A DNA stretch of 64,000 nt from Flavobacterium sp. ALJ2 (GTDB taxonomy: Bacteria > Bacteroidota > Bacteroidia > Flavobacteriales > Flavobacteriaceae), in assembly GCF_015594725.1 (NCBI RefSeq), contig NZ_JADNRC010000015.1, forward strand, positions 45,061 through 109,060, given 5' to 3'. Numbering within the stretch: the stretch's first letter is position 1; every line of letters starts with the position of its first letter. The notes beneath the pieces are model-generated. The model was not told where the DNA came from and ran no database searches. It saw only the letters and a list, made by a program, of their open reading frames with translations. Below are positions 7,951 through 15,859 of this stretch, piece after piece. Position numbers and translations under genes: made by a program.

Positions 7951-9174
7951 ATGGAACATATTAATTTTTTGGCTTTTGCCATGCCTGCTTTTTTTCTTTT
8001 TGTTTATATAGAATTTCGATTGGCACAACGAAGTAATAGACCTGAATTATTCAATTATGAAAGCTCTGTTTCAAACATAAGTATTGGTATAGCTGAGCGA
8101 TTAATTAATCTTTTTATTGCTGCAAGTTTTTATCAATTGTATTACTACATCTATAATAATTACAGAATTTTTGATATTCCGAGTAATTTCCTGGTCTGGA
8201 TTGGATTAATTCTCGCCACAGATTTTGTTTGGTACTGGTATCACAGGCTGGGACATGAGGTGAATTTTTTCTGGGCTGCACATATTGTACATCATCATAG
8301 TAATGAGTTTAACTTTACTGCAGCTGCAAGAATAACCACTTTTCAGGCAATTATCCGTACTGGATTTTGGTGCATATTGCCGTTTATAGGTTTTCATCCC
8401 AAGATGGTTATTACAATGCTAATTGTGCATGGTGCTTATTCTTTTTTTACGCACACTCAAGTTATAAAGAGAATAAAATGGTTAGAATATGTTTTTGTTA
8501 CACCTTCAGTTCATGGAATTCACCACGCTTCTGATGAGAAATATTTGGATAAAAACTACGGAGATATGTTTACGTTTTGGGATCGGATTTTTGGAACTTT
8601 CCAAGTAGAGGAAGAACAACCTAAATACGGATTAACGCATCCTTTAAAAAGTTATAGTTTTCTTTGGCAGCATTTTCATTATTATTTTGAAATTTATGAA
8701 CTATGGAAACGCTCCAAAGGATTTAAAGCTCGTTGGAACGCCATATTTGGAAGTCCTGCTGATATGGATCAAGATATCCGTCCAATATTAGAAAAGCGTT
8801 TTCTTCAAGACAGAGACAATCCAAGTCACCGACTTAAATTTAAGAATTACCTTTATTTACAACTTGGTATAAGTACGTTTTTGCTAACTGTTTTTACTTA
8901 TTATTTTGATTCTTTAGATACATCTGATAGAATGTTTGTTTTGTCTTTTATCATAATTACTCTTATCAATTGTGGAGCGCTGTTAGAACAACGAAAATGG
9001 ATTTATTACCTTGAATATTTCCGAATTTTTATTTGTACGACTTATTTTTTATATGTTGTGAATGAAGTCGAATATTTTATTATTCCTGTTGTTTTGATGT
9101 TTTTGGTGGAGCAGATTTTTTCTTTGGGGGAAAAATATCAAAATGTAGTACTTCAGCTTGAAACTTCAGAGTGA
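7951..9174 (+). CDS. Sterol desaturase/fatty acid hydroxylase family membrane enzyme
   Basis: A 407-residue polytopic protein with the three histidine clusters that hold the di-iron centre: H98RLGH102, H111IVHHH116 and HGIHH near 188-192. The arrangement is that of the fatty-acid hydroxylase superfamily, close to the alkylglycerol monooxygenase/sterol-desaturase-like branch. Hydrophobic segments flank the histidine domain, and a further set of about four (residues 300-395) forms a C-terminal membrane extension. The substrate, presumably a lipid, is unknown. It starts 163 bases after the GDH stop. Confidence 0.85.
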   Translation: MEHINFLAFAMPAFFLFVYIEFRLAQRSNRPELFNYESSVSNISIGIAERLINLFIAASFYQLYYYIYNNYRIFDIPSNFLVWIGLILATDFVWYWYHRLGHEVNFFWAAHIVHHHSNEFNFTAAARITTFQAIIRTGFWCILPFIGFHPKMVITMLIVHGAYSFFTHTQVIKRIKWLEYVFVTPSVHGIHHASDEKYLDKNYGDMFTFWDRIFGTFQVEEEQPKYGLTHPLKSYSFLWQHFHYYFEIYELWKRSKGFKARWNAIFGSPADMDQDIRPILEKRFLQDRDNPSHRLKFKNYLYLQLGISTFLLTVFTYYFDSLDTSDRMFVLSFIIITLINCGALLEQRKWIYYLEYFRIFICTTYFLYVVNEVEYFIIPVVLMFLVEQIFSLGEKYQNVVLQLETSE

Positions 9175-9224
9175 GGGACTGATTTATATAATAACCTTTG
9201 ATGTTTTTTTTGCTAATTTGATTT

Positions 9225-9253
9225 TTGAATGTCTTGCTCTTTTGTTATATTTG
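9225..9253 (+). promoter_or_regulatory. Bacteroidota sigma-A promoter (TTG-N18-TATATTTG)
   Basis: TTG at 9225-9227, an 18-base spacer and TATATTTG at 9246-9253 fit the two-part consensus. It lies 60 bases before the DUF695-type gene. Confidence 0.65.
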
Positions 9254-9312
9254 CAAGTAAAATAATACATAACGACTGTAAAATAATTTATAGAAAAATA
9301 AGAGTATAGATA

Positions 9313-10407
9313 ATGGGATTAATCAATAGTATTTTAGGAAAAAAAGACATAGCTATAAAATCGTATGCCGATTTTTGGAATTGGTTTGAAACAAATGAAA
9401 AAGTTTTTTTTAATGCTGTTAGTAATGGAAAAAATATTGAAAAAGATTTTTTTGATAAATTATTTTCCAAATTGGGAGAGCTAAAAGAAGGCTATTTTTT
9501 TTTAACAGGAATGTTAAATGATGACACTGCCGAGTTAGTTCTTACTGCTGATGGTAATATTAAACAGATTGTTTTTGTAGAAGAATTGGTAAATGCTGCT
9601 CCTCAGCTTCCTAATTGGAAATTTACTGCGCTAAAACCAGCAATAGATATTAATAATTTACGAATACAAATGAATGGTCATACTTTTGATAAAGACAATT
9701 TATTTTTTTATTCAAATGAGGATAATGAGTTTCCAGATAAAATAGATATTACAATTGTTCATTTAGATTGTACAGAAGAGAACAAATCAATTATAACGAA
9801 TGGAACATTTATCTTTTTAGATAATTATCTTGGTGAACTGCATTTTACCGAAAATATTGATAGTATTAATGTGATTGGTCCAGTTGAAGCTACTAAAGAG
9901 TTAGTGCCTATTGAAAAACTGAAGGATTTCCTGATTTGGAGACAAAAAGAATTTGTAGAAAAATATGAAGGGGTAAGACATGATACTGAAAATGATGGTT
10001 ATGCAAGCCTTGAAGCTACTCTTAATAATGGAATGCCATTGATGGCAGTTATCAATTCGACATTGTTTGAATGGGATGCAAAACCATCGCATCCTTGGAT
10101 TATAGCTATAAGAATACCGTATGATGGTGAGCATAATAATGGATTTCCTGATAACGACATGTTTCAATTATTGAATGAAATTGAAGACGATTTTTTAATG
10201 GTAGAATTAAAAGATTCTGATGGATATTTAAATCTAGGACGCGAAACGGCTGATAGTTTAAGAGAGATTTATTTTGCGTGTAAAGATTTTAGAAAGCCTT
10301 CAATAGTGCTTGAAGAAATTAAAGACAAATTTTCTGGTCAGGTTGATATTGAATATGAGATTTATAAAGACAAATACTGGCAATCATTTAGTAGGTTTAT
10401 GAATTAG
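9313..10407 (+). CDS. DUF695-type protein with a RraB-like C terminus
   Basis: A 364-residue soluble acidic protein without a signal peptide. The segment MPLMAVINSTLFEW followed by HPWIIAIRIPYDG resembles DUF695. The C-terminal 90 residues (LREIYFACKDFRKPS) resemble the fold family that includes the ribonuclease regulator RraB. Neither assignment was checked by profile search. The protein is preceded by its own promoter and followed by a strong terminator, so it appears monocistronic. Function unknown. Confidence 0.7.
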   Translation: MGLINSILGKKDIAIKSYADFWNWFETNEKVFFNAVSNGKNIEKDFFDKLFSKLGELKEGYFFLTGMLNDDTAELVLTADGNIKQIVFVEELVNAAPQLPNWKFTALKPAIDINNLRIQMNGHTFDKDNLFFYSNEDNEFPDKIDITIVHLDCTEENKSIITNGTFIFLDNYLGELHFTENIDSINVIGPVEATKELVPIEKLKDFLIWRQKEFVEKYEGVRHDTENDGYASLEATLNNGMPLMAVINSTLFEWDAKPSHPWIIAIRIPYDGEHNNGFPDNDMFQLLNEIEDDFLMVELKDSDGYLNLGRETADSLREIYFACKDFRKPSIVLEEIKDKFSGQVDIEYEIYKDKYWQSFSRFMN

Positions 10408-10459
10408 ATTAGGCTTTAAGAGTAAATACTCTCAATGCTTTATTGGAAATAGTATATTT

Positions 10460-10489
10460 AAAGCATCCACCTCAGGTGGATGCTTTTTT
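10460..10489. terminator. Bidirectional terminator between DUF695-type and HxlR genes
   Basis: AAGCATCCACCT and AGGTGGATGCTT form a 12-bp perfect stem with T residues downstream and A residues upstream, so it can serve both convergent genes. Confidence 0.85.
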
Positions 10490-10494
10490 GTTTT

Positions 10495-10863
10495 TTATAA
10501 GACCGTTGTATTGTCATTTTTATAATTTTCCTCTCCCCAGTTTGCCATCAATTTTAAGATTTTTTCAAAAGATTTGCCAAGAGTAGTTAGTTCATATTCT
10601 ACTTTAGGAGGAACTTGCGGGTGAACTATTCTATTTACTAATCCATCACTTTCTAGCTCTTTAAGTTTAGAAATGAGCATGCGTTCAGAGATTCCAGTAA
10701 GTTTGGATCTTAATTCGCTATATCGAAGTTTGTGTTCATTTATTAAATAGCTTAATATGTTTATTTTCCATCTTCCTCCAATTAAAGACAGTGTGTAGGC
10801 AATACCACAAGTTTCGTTTAAAAAATTTTCATTAATGCTATTGGTTGAATTTTCTTTTCTCAT
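10495..10863 (-). CDS. HxlR-family transcriptional regulator
   Basis: A 122-residue winged-helix protein. The segment C19GIAYTLSLIGGRWK is the HxlR signature: a conserved N-terminal cysteine followed by LIGG(K/R)W. It continues with the recognition region YSELRSKLTGISERMLISKL and the wing VPPKVEYELT. In related regulators this cysteine senses electrophiles or oxidants. It is divergent from a DoxX-like gene, which is the probable target; two copies of TATGTACTTA lie in the shared spacer. Confidence 0.9.
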   Translation of the reverse strand: MRKENSTNSINENFLNETCGIAYTLSLIGGRWKINILSYLINEHKLRYSELRSKLTGISERMLISKLKELESDGLVNRIVHPQVPPKVEYELTTLGKSFEKILKLMANWGEENYKNDNTTVL

Positions 10864-10865
10864 AA

Positions 10866-10940
10866 TATGTACTTACTTTTTTATTAGTACCTAACAATTT
10901 TGTATGTACTTATATAAATGCAAGTTAGTAAATATATTTG
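10866..10940. promoter_or_regulatory. HxlR/DoxX divergent regulatory region with repeated TATGTACTTA
   Basis: TATGTACTTA occurs at 10866-10875 and 10903-10912, 37 bases apart, and AGTAC occurs again near 10886-10890. The spacing of about 3.5 helical turns and the GTAC cores suggest an operator for the HxlR protein. The DoxX gene has a TATATTTG -7 box at 10933-10940 (+). The assignment is by position only. Confidence 0.45.
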
Positions 10941-10964
10941 CTAGATAAATAAAATATATAAAAA

Positions 10965-11336
10965 ATGGAAACTATTAAAACAATTATTCATTGGTCTGGT
11001 TATTTGTATTATCTATATGTATTTGGCTATGCCTCGCTTTTTAAAATTTTTCAAAAAGAATCAATGATGAAAAGTATGGAATCTTTAGGCTTTAACAAGA
11101 TATGGACCATCTATATTGGTATTGGAGAGTTTATAGGTGTTTTGTTGATTGTTATAGGGCTATTTAATCCGCCTATAAAAACAATTGGAATTTTATTATT
11201 GTTTCCTTTTGCAGTAGGAGCATTTACAGCTCATATGGCACATCAGGAGTACAATCATTTTTACAATTCGCTTATAATGTGTATCCTTACTGTATTGTTA
11301 TTATGGTCTGATAAAAATTTTAAAATAATTTTGTAA
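10965..11336 (+). CDS. DoxX-like small integral membrane protein
   Basis: A 123-residue protein with four hydrophobic segments (about 10-28, 45-66, 70-88, 98-115), typical of the DoxX-like family. The conserved GFNKIWTIYIGIGEFIG segment follows the first loop. DoxX-like proteins are often under control of oxidant- or electrophile-sensing regulators, and the divergent HxlR gene fits that. The molecular function of this subgroup is not established. Confidence 0.8.
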   Translation: METIKTIIHWSGYLYYLYVFGYASLFKIFQKESMMKSMESLGFNKIWTIYIGIGEFIGVLLIVIGLFNPPIKTIGILLLFPFAVGAFTAHMAHQEYNHFYNSLIMCILTVLLLWSDKNFKIIL

Positions 11337-11444
11337 AAAGAAATAACGGATTGAAGTCGTTTTTATATAAATGACTGGTAAGTTTCAAATACACAAAATT
11401 ATGTATTCGAGTTATATGGTGTTTTTATTTTGAAATAGATGATT

Positions 11445-12278
11445 TTATAACTTTTTAAAATCAGTAGGTTTCATGTTTTTTCTTTTTTTAAAGTAATTCG
11501 ATAAATGACTTTCATCGGTGAAACCAAACTCGTGAGCAATTTGCTTGATTGGCATTTGGTTGTTGGTAATCCTTTTTTCGATTAATGTAGTCCGCAAATT
11601 ATTGATATAATCGCGATAACTAATAGAGAATGCTTTTTTAAAATAAGCACTAAAATAGGATTCGGCAATATTAAAATGAGCTGAGATTGTTTTTATCTGA
11701 ACTAATTTTGGATAATAGATTTTTTGATGAATATAGGATGTAATCTGCTCGCTATCAATAGAAGATCCTTTTGCTTTAGGATTCATACTGCGCATGGTTT
11801 CCTTTATCAATCCGAAGATAGAGAGAATTTGATAGAAAACAATTGGAGAAGTAGTAACATCAATCCTGCTATTGTAAGCAGTAATATTCTCAATTGTATT
11901 TTTTAGTATTGTTTTGCAGGGTTCGTCTAGTTTAAGGACTGTTTCTTTGAGTAGCCTATCCCGCATAAAGCATTCTGGAGTATTCAGAAGTAAATCATCA
12001 CAAAAGAGGCTTTTATTTGAGTTGAAATAATTATCAGTAAATTTGATATATATAAATCGTGTATTTTTTTTAATGTCAAAATAATGTTCATCTTCTGGTG
12101 AAACTACAAATAAGTCACCTGATTTATAGGGAAGCAAATTTTTGTTAAGATGATGAATACCATTGCCTTTTACGATATAAATAATTTCATAATAGGTATG
12201 ACTATGAGATGGAAGATGAAATTTTTCTTCTTCAAATTCATCTATAACAAGAGTTTCAAATTGATTTAATTTAGTCAT
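11445..12278 (-). CDS. AraC-family transcriptional regulator
   Basis: A 277-residue protein. The N-terminal cupin-like sensor half includes HSHTYYEIIYIVKG, and the C-terminal HTH_18/AraC domain includes HFNIAESYFSAYFKK and GFTDESHLSNYFKK. The ATG at 12278 (MTKLNQFETL) is chosen because the in-frame upstream codon at 12314 is only TTG. It is divergent from an MFS exporter gene with 103 bases between the starts, so it probably controls that transporter. Confidence 0.88.
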   Translation of the reverse strand: MTKLNQFETLVIDEFEEEKFHLPSHSHTYYEIIYIVKGNGIHHLNKNLLPYKSGDLFVVSPEDEHYFDIKKNTRFIYIKFTDNYFNSNKSLFCDDLLLNTPECFMRDRLLKETVLKLDEPCKTILKNTIENITAYNSRIDVTTSPIVFYQILSIFGLIKETMRSMNPKAKGSSIDSEQITSYIHQKIYYPKLVQIKTISAHFNIAESYFSAYFKKAFSISYRDYINNLRTTLIEKRITNNQMPIKQIAHEFGFTDESHLSNYFKKRKNMKPTDFKKL

Positions 12279-12336
12279 GCTTGATATATACAAGTTTATG
12301 TCGTAAATATACAATTTATTTTATGTATGGAAGGAG

Positions 12337-12344
12337 TAAATTTG
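12337..12344 (+). promoter_or_regulatory. -7 promoter element (TAAATTTG) of the MFS gene
   Basis: TAAATTTG matches TAnnTTTG, 38 bases before the ATG of the MFS gene. The segment just upstream contains the likely AraC binding region, but no repeat was recognised. Confidence 0.45.
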
Positions 12345-12381
12345 CCCCATAGAAAATCTATTCCTTTTCTTATCTATTCAA

Positions 12382-13548
12382 ATGAAAAAAAGTCTTATTG
12401 CGCTCTCATTGGGCGGTTTAACTATTGGTATCACAGAGTTCGTGATGATGGGTTTATTACCAGACATTGCTCTTAATATGAATGTTTCAATTCCTGTGGC
12501 AGGATATTTAATTTCTGCTTATGCTTTGGGTGTTGTAATTGGTGCGCCCTTACTGGTTATTATAGGGAGAAATTATCCACCAAAAAAAATGCTATTAATT
12601 TTAGCAATGATGTTGGCTGTGTTTAATGCGCTTTCGATTATTGCACCTACTTATGAAATTTTGTTTGCTTCAAGATTACTCTCAGGGCTGCCACATGGAG
12701 CCTTTTTTGGAGTTGGAGCAGTTGTAGCGAGTCGACTTGCGGATAAAGGAAAAGAAGCGCAGGCGGTTTCGATTATGTTTGCTGGATTAACATTGGCTAA
12801 TTTAATTGGTGTTCCGATTGGAACTTATATTGGTCATCATTTTTTATGGCGCTATACATTTGTTCTCATTGCAGCAATTGGATTGCTTACATTTCTTTTT
12901 ATTTACTTATGGATGCCAAATTTAGCATCTAATTCAGGTGAAAGTATGAAAAGTCAATTGCAGTTTTTTAAGAGAGCAGAAGCTTGGCTGATTATCGCAA
13001 TAACTGCTATTGGTTTTGGTGGATTGTTTTCTTGGATTAGTTATATTGCACCTTTACTTACAAATGTTTCTGGGTTTTCTCCTGAAAATGTTCCTTACAT
13101 TTTAATCTTAGCAGGATTAGGAATGGTAATTGGTAATTTTATTGGAGGGAAATTAGCTGATAAATTTTCACCTGCCAGAACTATAATGATGTTACTATCG
13201 GTAATGGCAATCGATTTGTTTTTAGTTTATTCTTTTTCTTCTAATCAATATGCTTCTTTATTTTTAACCTTTTTAACGGGTTGTGTTTCGTTTTCGATTG
13301 TAGCACCAATTCAGATGTTAATGATTCAAACAGCAACTGGAGCCGAAATGATTGCTTCAGCTGCAATTCAGGCAAGTTTTAATATAGGAAATGCTTTAGG
13401 TGCTTTTTTAGGTGGATTGCCTTTAATCGCTGGATATAGTTATGCTTCACCTAATTTAATAGGTGTTGGAATGTCAATTTTGGGGATACTTATTACTTAT
13501 ATATTTATACAAAGAAAAAGGCGTATTCTTCAATTACAAAAAGTTTAA
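12382..13548 (+). CDS. MFS transporter, DHA1/AraJ-like
   Basis: A 388-residue protein with about twelve hydrophobic segments. The N-terminal GGLTIGITEFVMMGLLPDIA and the segment RLLSGLPHGAFFGVGAVVAS are hallmarks of the AraJ/YdhP-like drug-H+ antiporter group. It probably exports a small molecule across the inner membrane. The length is normal and no truncation is seen. The divergent AraC-type gene is the likely regulator, and a strong terminator follows. Confidence 0.9.
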   Translation: MKKSLIALSLGGLTIGITEFVMMGLLPDIALNMNVSIPVAGYLISAYALGVVIGAPLLVIIGRNYPPKKMLLILAMMLAVFNALSIIAPTYEILFASRLLSGLPHGAFFGVGAVVASRLADKGKEAQAVSIMFAGLTLANLIGVPIGTYIGHHFLWRYTFVLIAAIGLLTFLFIYLWMPNLASNSGESMKSQLQFFKRAEAWLIIAITAIGFGGLFSWISYIAPLLTNVSGFSPENVPYILILAGLGMVIGNFIGGKLADKFSPARTIMMLLSVMAIDLFLVYSFSSNQYASLFLTFLTGCVSFSIVAPIQMLMIQTATGAEMIASAAIQASFNIGNALGAFLGGLPLIAGYSYASPNLIGVGMSILGILITYIFIQRKRRILQLQKV

Positions 13549-13569
13549 TTACAACCTTAAATTTACTAA

Positions 13570-13599
13570 AAAGACAAGTCGTATAGACTTGTCTTTTTT
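13570..13599 (+). terminator. Intrinsic terminator after the MFS gene
   Basis: AAAGACAAGTC and GACTTGTCTTT form an 11-bp perfect stem with a 5-base loop (GTATA) and a T run. Confidence 0.85.
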
Positions 13600-13842
13600 G
13601 TTTGTAAATATCTCGATGGTATTAATTTTTTTATAATCTTAAAATTATAAAAGTTATCAGTTATTGAAAAATCATATAGCATAGGATTGTAAATAAAAAG
13701 TATGATTTTATAGAATAGATACTTAAGACTTAATTCTAAATTTATCTTTTTGAATATAATTTTTGTAAATTACGGCCAACGCGTTAGATTAGTTTGGTTT
13801 TACGTTACTGATTTTAATGATAATATCATAAAATATTTTAGT

Positions 13843-14745
13843 ATGAATAAAGATAAAAAACTTAAGGCTGTATCTTATGGCGAGGTACTTTGGGATATTT
13901 TTGAGAATGAAAAGAAAATAGGTGGTGCACCTCTTAATGTTGCTTTACGGATGAAAACATTAGGTTGTGATGTTGCGATGATAAGTTGTGTGGGAAATGA
14001 TGCTGATGGAGTTGCAATTATAGAGCATATTAAGAGTTTAGGACTAGAAACGGATACTATTATTAAATCAGAAGAATTTCCAACAGGTTTAGTTCAGGTT
14101 TCTTTAAATGAAAAAGGCTCTGCTAGTTATGAAATTAATTATCCATCGGCTTGGGATAAGATTGTTCTCAATGCTGCTGCCAGAAAATTGGTTACAGAAG
14201 CAGATGTACTTATTTATGGGAGTTTAGTTTGTAGAGATTCGGTGTCACGTTTTGCATTAGAAGAACTCCTTAGGAATGACGTATATAAGGTTTTTGATGT
14301 TAATTTAAGAAAACCACATTATTCATATGAGATAATTAGAAAGCTAATGCAATCTGCTAATTTTATAAAGTTTAATGATGAAGAGTTATTAGAAATTGCA
14401 GCTGTTATGAATTCTCCTTTTACAAGCTTAGAAGAAAATATAGAGTTTATGGCTAAAGAAACAAATTGTAAAGCGCTGTGTGTGACTAAAGGAAAACATG
14501 GTGCATTGCTGTTATGGGAAGGTAAGCTGTATCGCAATGATGGTTACTCTATAAAGGTTGCAGATACAGTAGGAGCAGGAGATTCTTTTCTTGCAGCCTT
14601 GATTACTTCGTTGCTTGGAAATAATAATAACCCACAAAGAGCAATTAATTTTGCTTGTGCTGTTGGCGCTTTGGTTGCTGAGGCAGTTGGCGCAAACCCT
14701 AAAATTTCAAATTCTAAAATAGATGAATTGATGCAAAAAAGTTAA
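13843..14745 (+). CDS. PfkB-family sugar kinase (fructokinase-like)
   Basis: A 300-residue ribokinase-fold enzyme. It has the N-terminal GGAPLNVALRMKTLG signature of the family and the ATP-site/catalytic motif DTVGAGDSF near residues 240-248, with the aspartate acting as base. It would phosphorylate a sugar, probably fructose, but specificity cannot be read from the sequence. The ATG at 13843 (MNKDKKLKAV) is preferred; the open frame extends 93 bases upstream only to a TTG and that segment has no family-like sequence. It is convergent with the CAP gene. Confidence 0.88.
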   Translation: MNKDKKLKAVSYGEVLWDIFENEKKIGGAPLNVALRMKTLGCDVAMISCVGNDADGVAIIEHIKSLGLETDTIIKSEEFPTGLVQVSLNEKGSASYEINYPSAWDKIVLNAAARKLVTEADVLIYGSLVCRDSVSRFALEELLRNDVYKVFDVNLRKPHYSYEIIRKLMQSANFIKFNDEELLEIAAVMNSPFTSLEENIEFMAKETNCKALCVTKGKHGALLLWEGKLYRNDGYSIKVADTVGAGDSFLAALITSLLGNNNNPQRAINFACAVGALVAEAVGANPKISNSKIDELMQKS

Positions 14746-14774
14746 TAGTTTATATTTAAAGTAAAATCAACCTA

Positions 14775-15281
14775 CTAATACTTTACAAAGATATTTGTAT
14801 AATAGTTTCTGCCATTAATTGGGTTTTTAGTTATCGAAATGCCAAAGTTAGTATAATCTCCTGTAATGTTTTTTTTGTGTTCTGGACTAGCTAGCCAAGC
14901 GTTAAAGGCAGCTTGAGGAGTTTTGTAGTTGTAAGCAATGTTTTCGCTAACTTTTATAACATCAAGAACTTTGATAATATCTTCTGAGCGAGCTACAAAA
15001 TTATCATGACTAACTACATTATTACTGATCATATAATTATTGTGTTCTTCGGATTTAACAGAAACGTAGTTTATTGTTTCTAAAGTATTCAAGCCGATAC
15101 TAGCTCTATATTCATTTATTAAATCTGTTACTTCTAATTCTTCAGGAGTATAATTGTACTCCACATCTGCTTCAGGAATAGGTCCTGATGAAATGCTTTT
15201 ATTTAGTACATCATTAGTACATGAGAGTAGTGTTAATAGTAATGTTATAATGAATGTAATGTGACTAATTTGTTTGATCAT
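14775..15281 (-). CDS. CAP/SCP-domain lipoprotein
   Basis: A 168-residue protein with a lipoprotein signal peptide (TLLLTLLSC, cysteine at about 21). A CAP domain follows, recognisable by SEEHNNYM, the SHDNF segment and a SENIAYNY motif, and then AAFNAWLASPEHKKNITGDY with the conserved W and H. The histidine/glutamate positions expected in the CAP cavity are present. It is probably exported and anchored in the outer or inner membrane. The role of bacterial CAP proteins is mostly unknown. A GAACTTTG box (7 of 8) lies about 45 bases upstream on the minus strand. Confidence 0.85.
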   Translation of the reverse strand: MIKQISHITFIITLLLTLLSCTNDVLNKSISSGPIPEADVEYNYTPEELEVTDLINEYRASIGLNTLETINYVSVKSEEHNNYMISNNVVSHDNFVARSEDIIKVLDVIKVSENIAYNYKTPQAAFNAWLASPEHKKNITGDYTNFGISITKNPINGRNYYTNIFVKY

Positions 15282-15859
15282 AATGAAATATAATTTGCTG
15301 ATTCAAAAGTGTTTATTTTGAGTTGCAAAGTTCCGTCAAGTATTTTTTTTCATTTATCACTTAAAATTTTAAAAATAACACGATAAGGTTTTTTTGGGGT
15401 GTTAGACAGTAATAGATGGCTTTTCTTAAGAGATTGGCTAGGTTTTTAAAGAGAAAGAGTATTCATTAATTGAACTAAAATAATGCTGATTAAGGGAAAA
15501 GTATTTTTAGGTATTTTAAACTATTTGGATGAGTAGATATTCTAAAAAATTAAGATTTGTTAAAACTCTTAATTAATATTCTTTTTTGCTAAAAAAAGAA
15601 AGGTATTATTGTGTTTTGTATACTTTTTAACATATTAGTTTTGTTTTCTAGAATATGTGATTTTTACAGAAAACAATAAATGTAATATTATATAAAAAAT
15701 ATATTAATTTGTTAACTTTCTTATGTTGGTAAATTTTTATTTACTTGGTATTTAGCTATTTGAGGTGCTTTGTTTGTGTGCTTTTTGCTTCTGATTTTTT
15801 TTATAGTTTAATTGTTTTTAGATTTGCTTCAGAATTAAATACCTAAAATTATCAATATA
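15282..15859. other. Long AT-rich intergenic region upstream of nrdJ
   Basis: 578 bases without a supported gene. It contains a TAGATTTG -7 box at 15819-15826 (+), 34 bases before the nrdJ start, and the CAP-gene promoter box at 15326-15333 (-). I looked for a cobalamin riboswitch, because nrdJ needs adenosylcobalamin, and saw no B12-box-like sequence. No terminator or leader peptide was recognised. Confidence 0.4.

Noticed and set aside
9901..10167. 88-codon minus-strand frame inside the DUF695-type gene
   Set aside because: Antisense shadow with no promoter box, motif or codon pattern of its own.
15282..15859. Cobalamin riboswitch ahead of nrdJ
   Set aside because: No B12-box-like conserved sequence was visible; only a promoter box was found.
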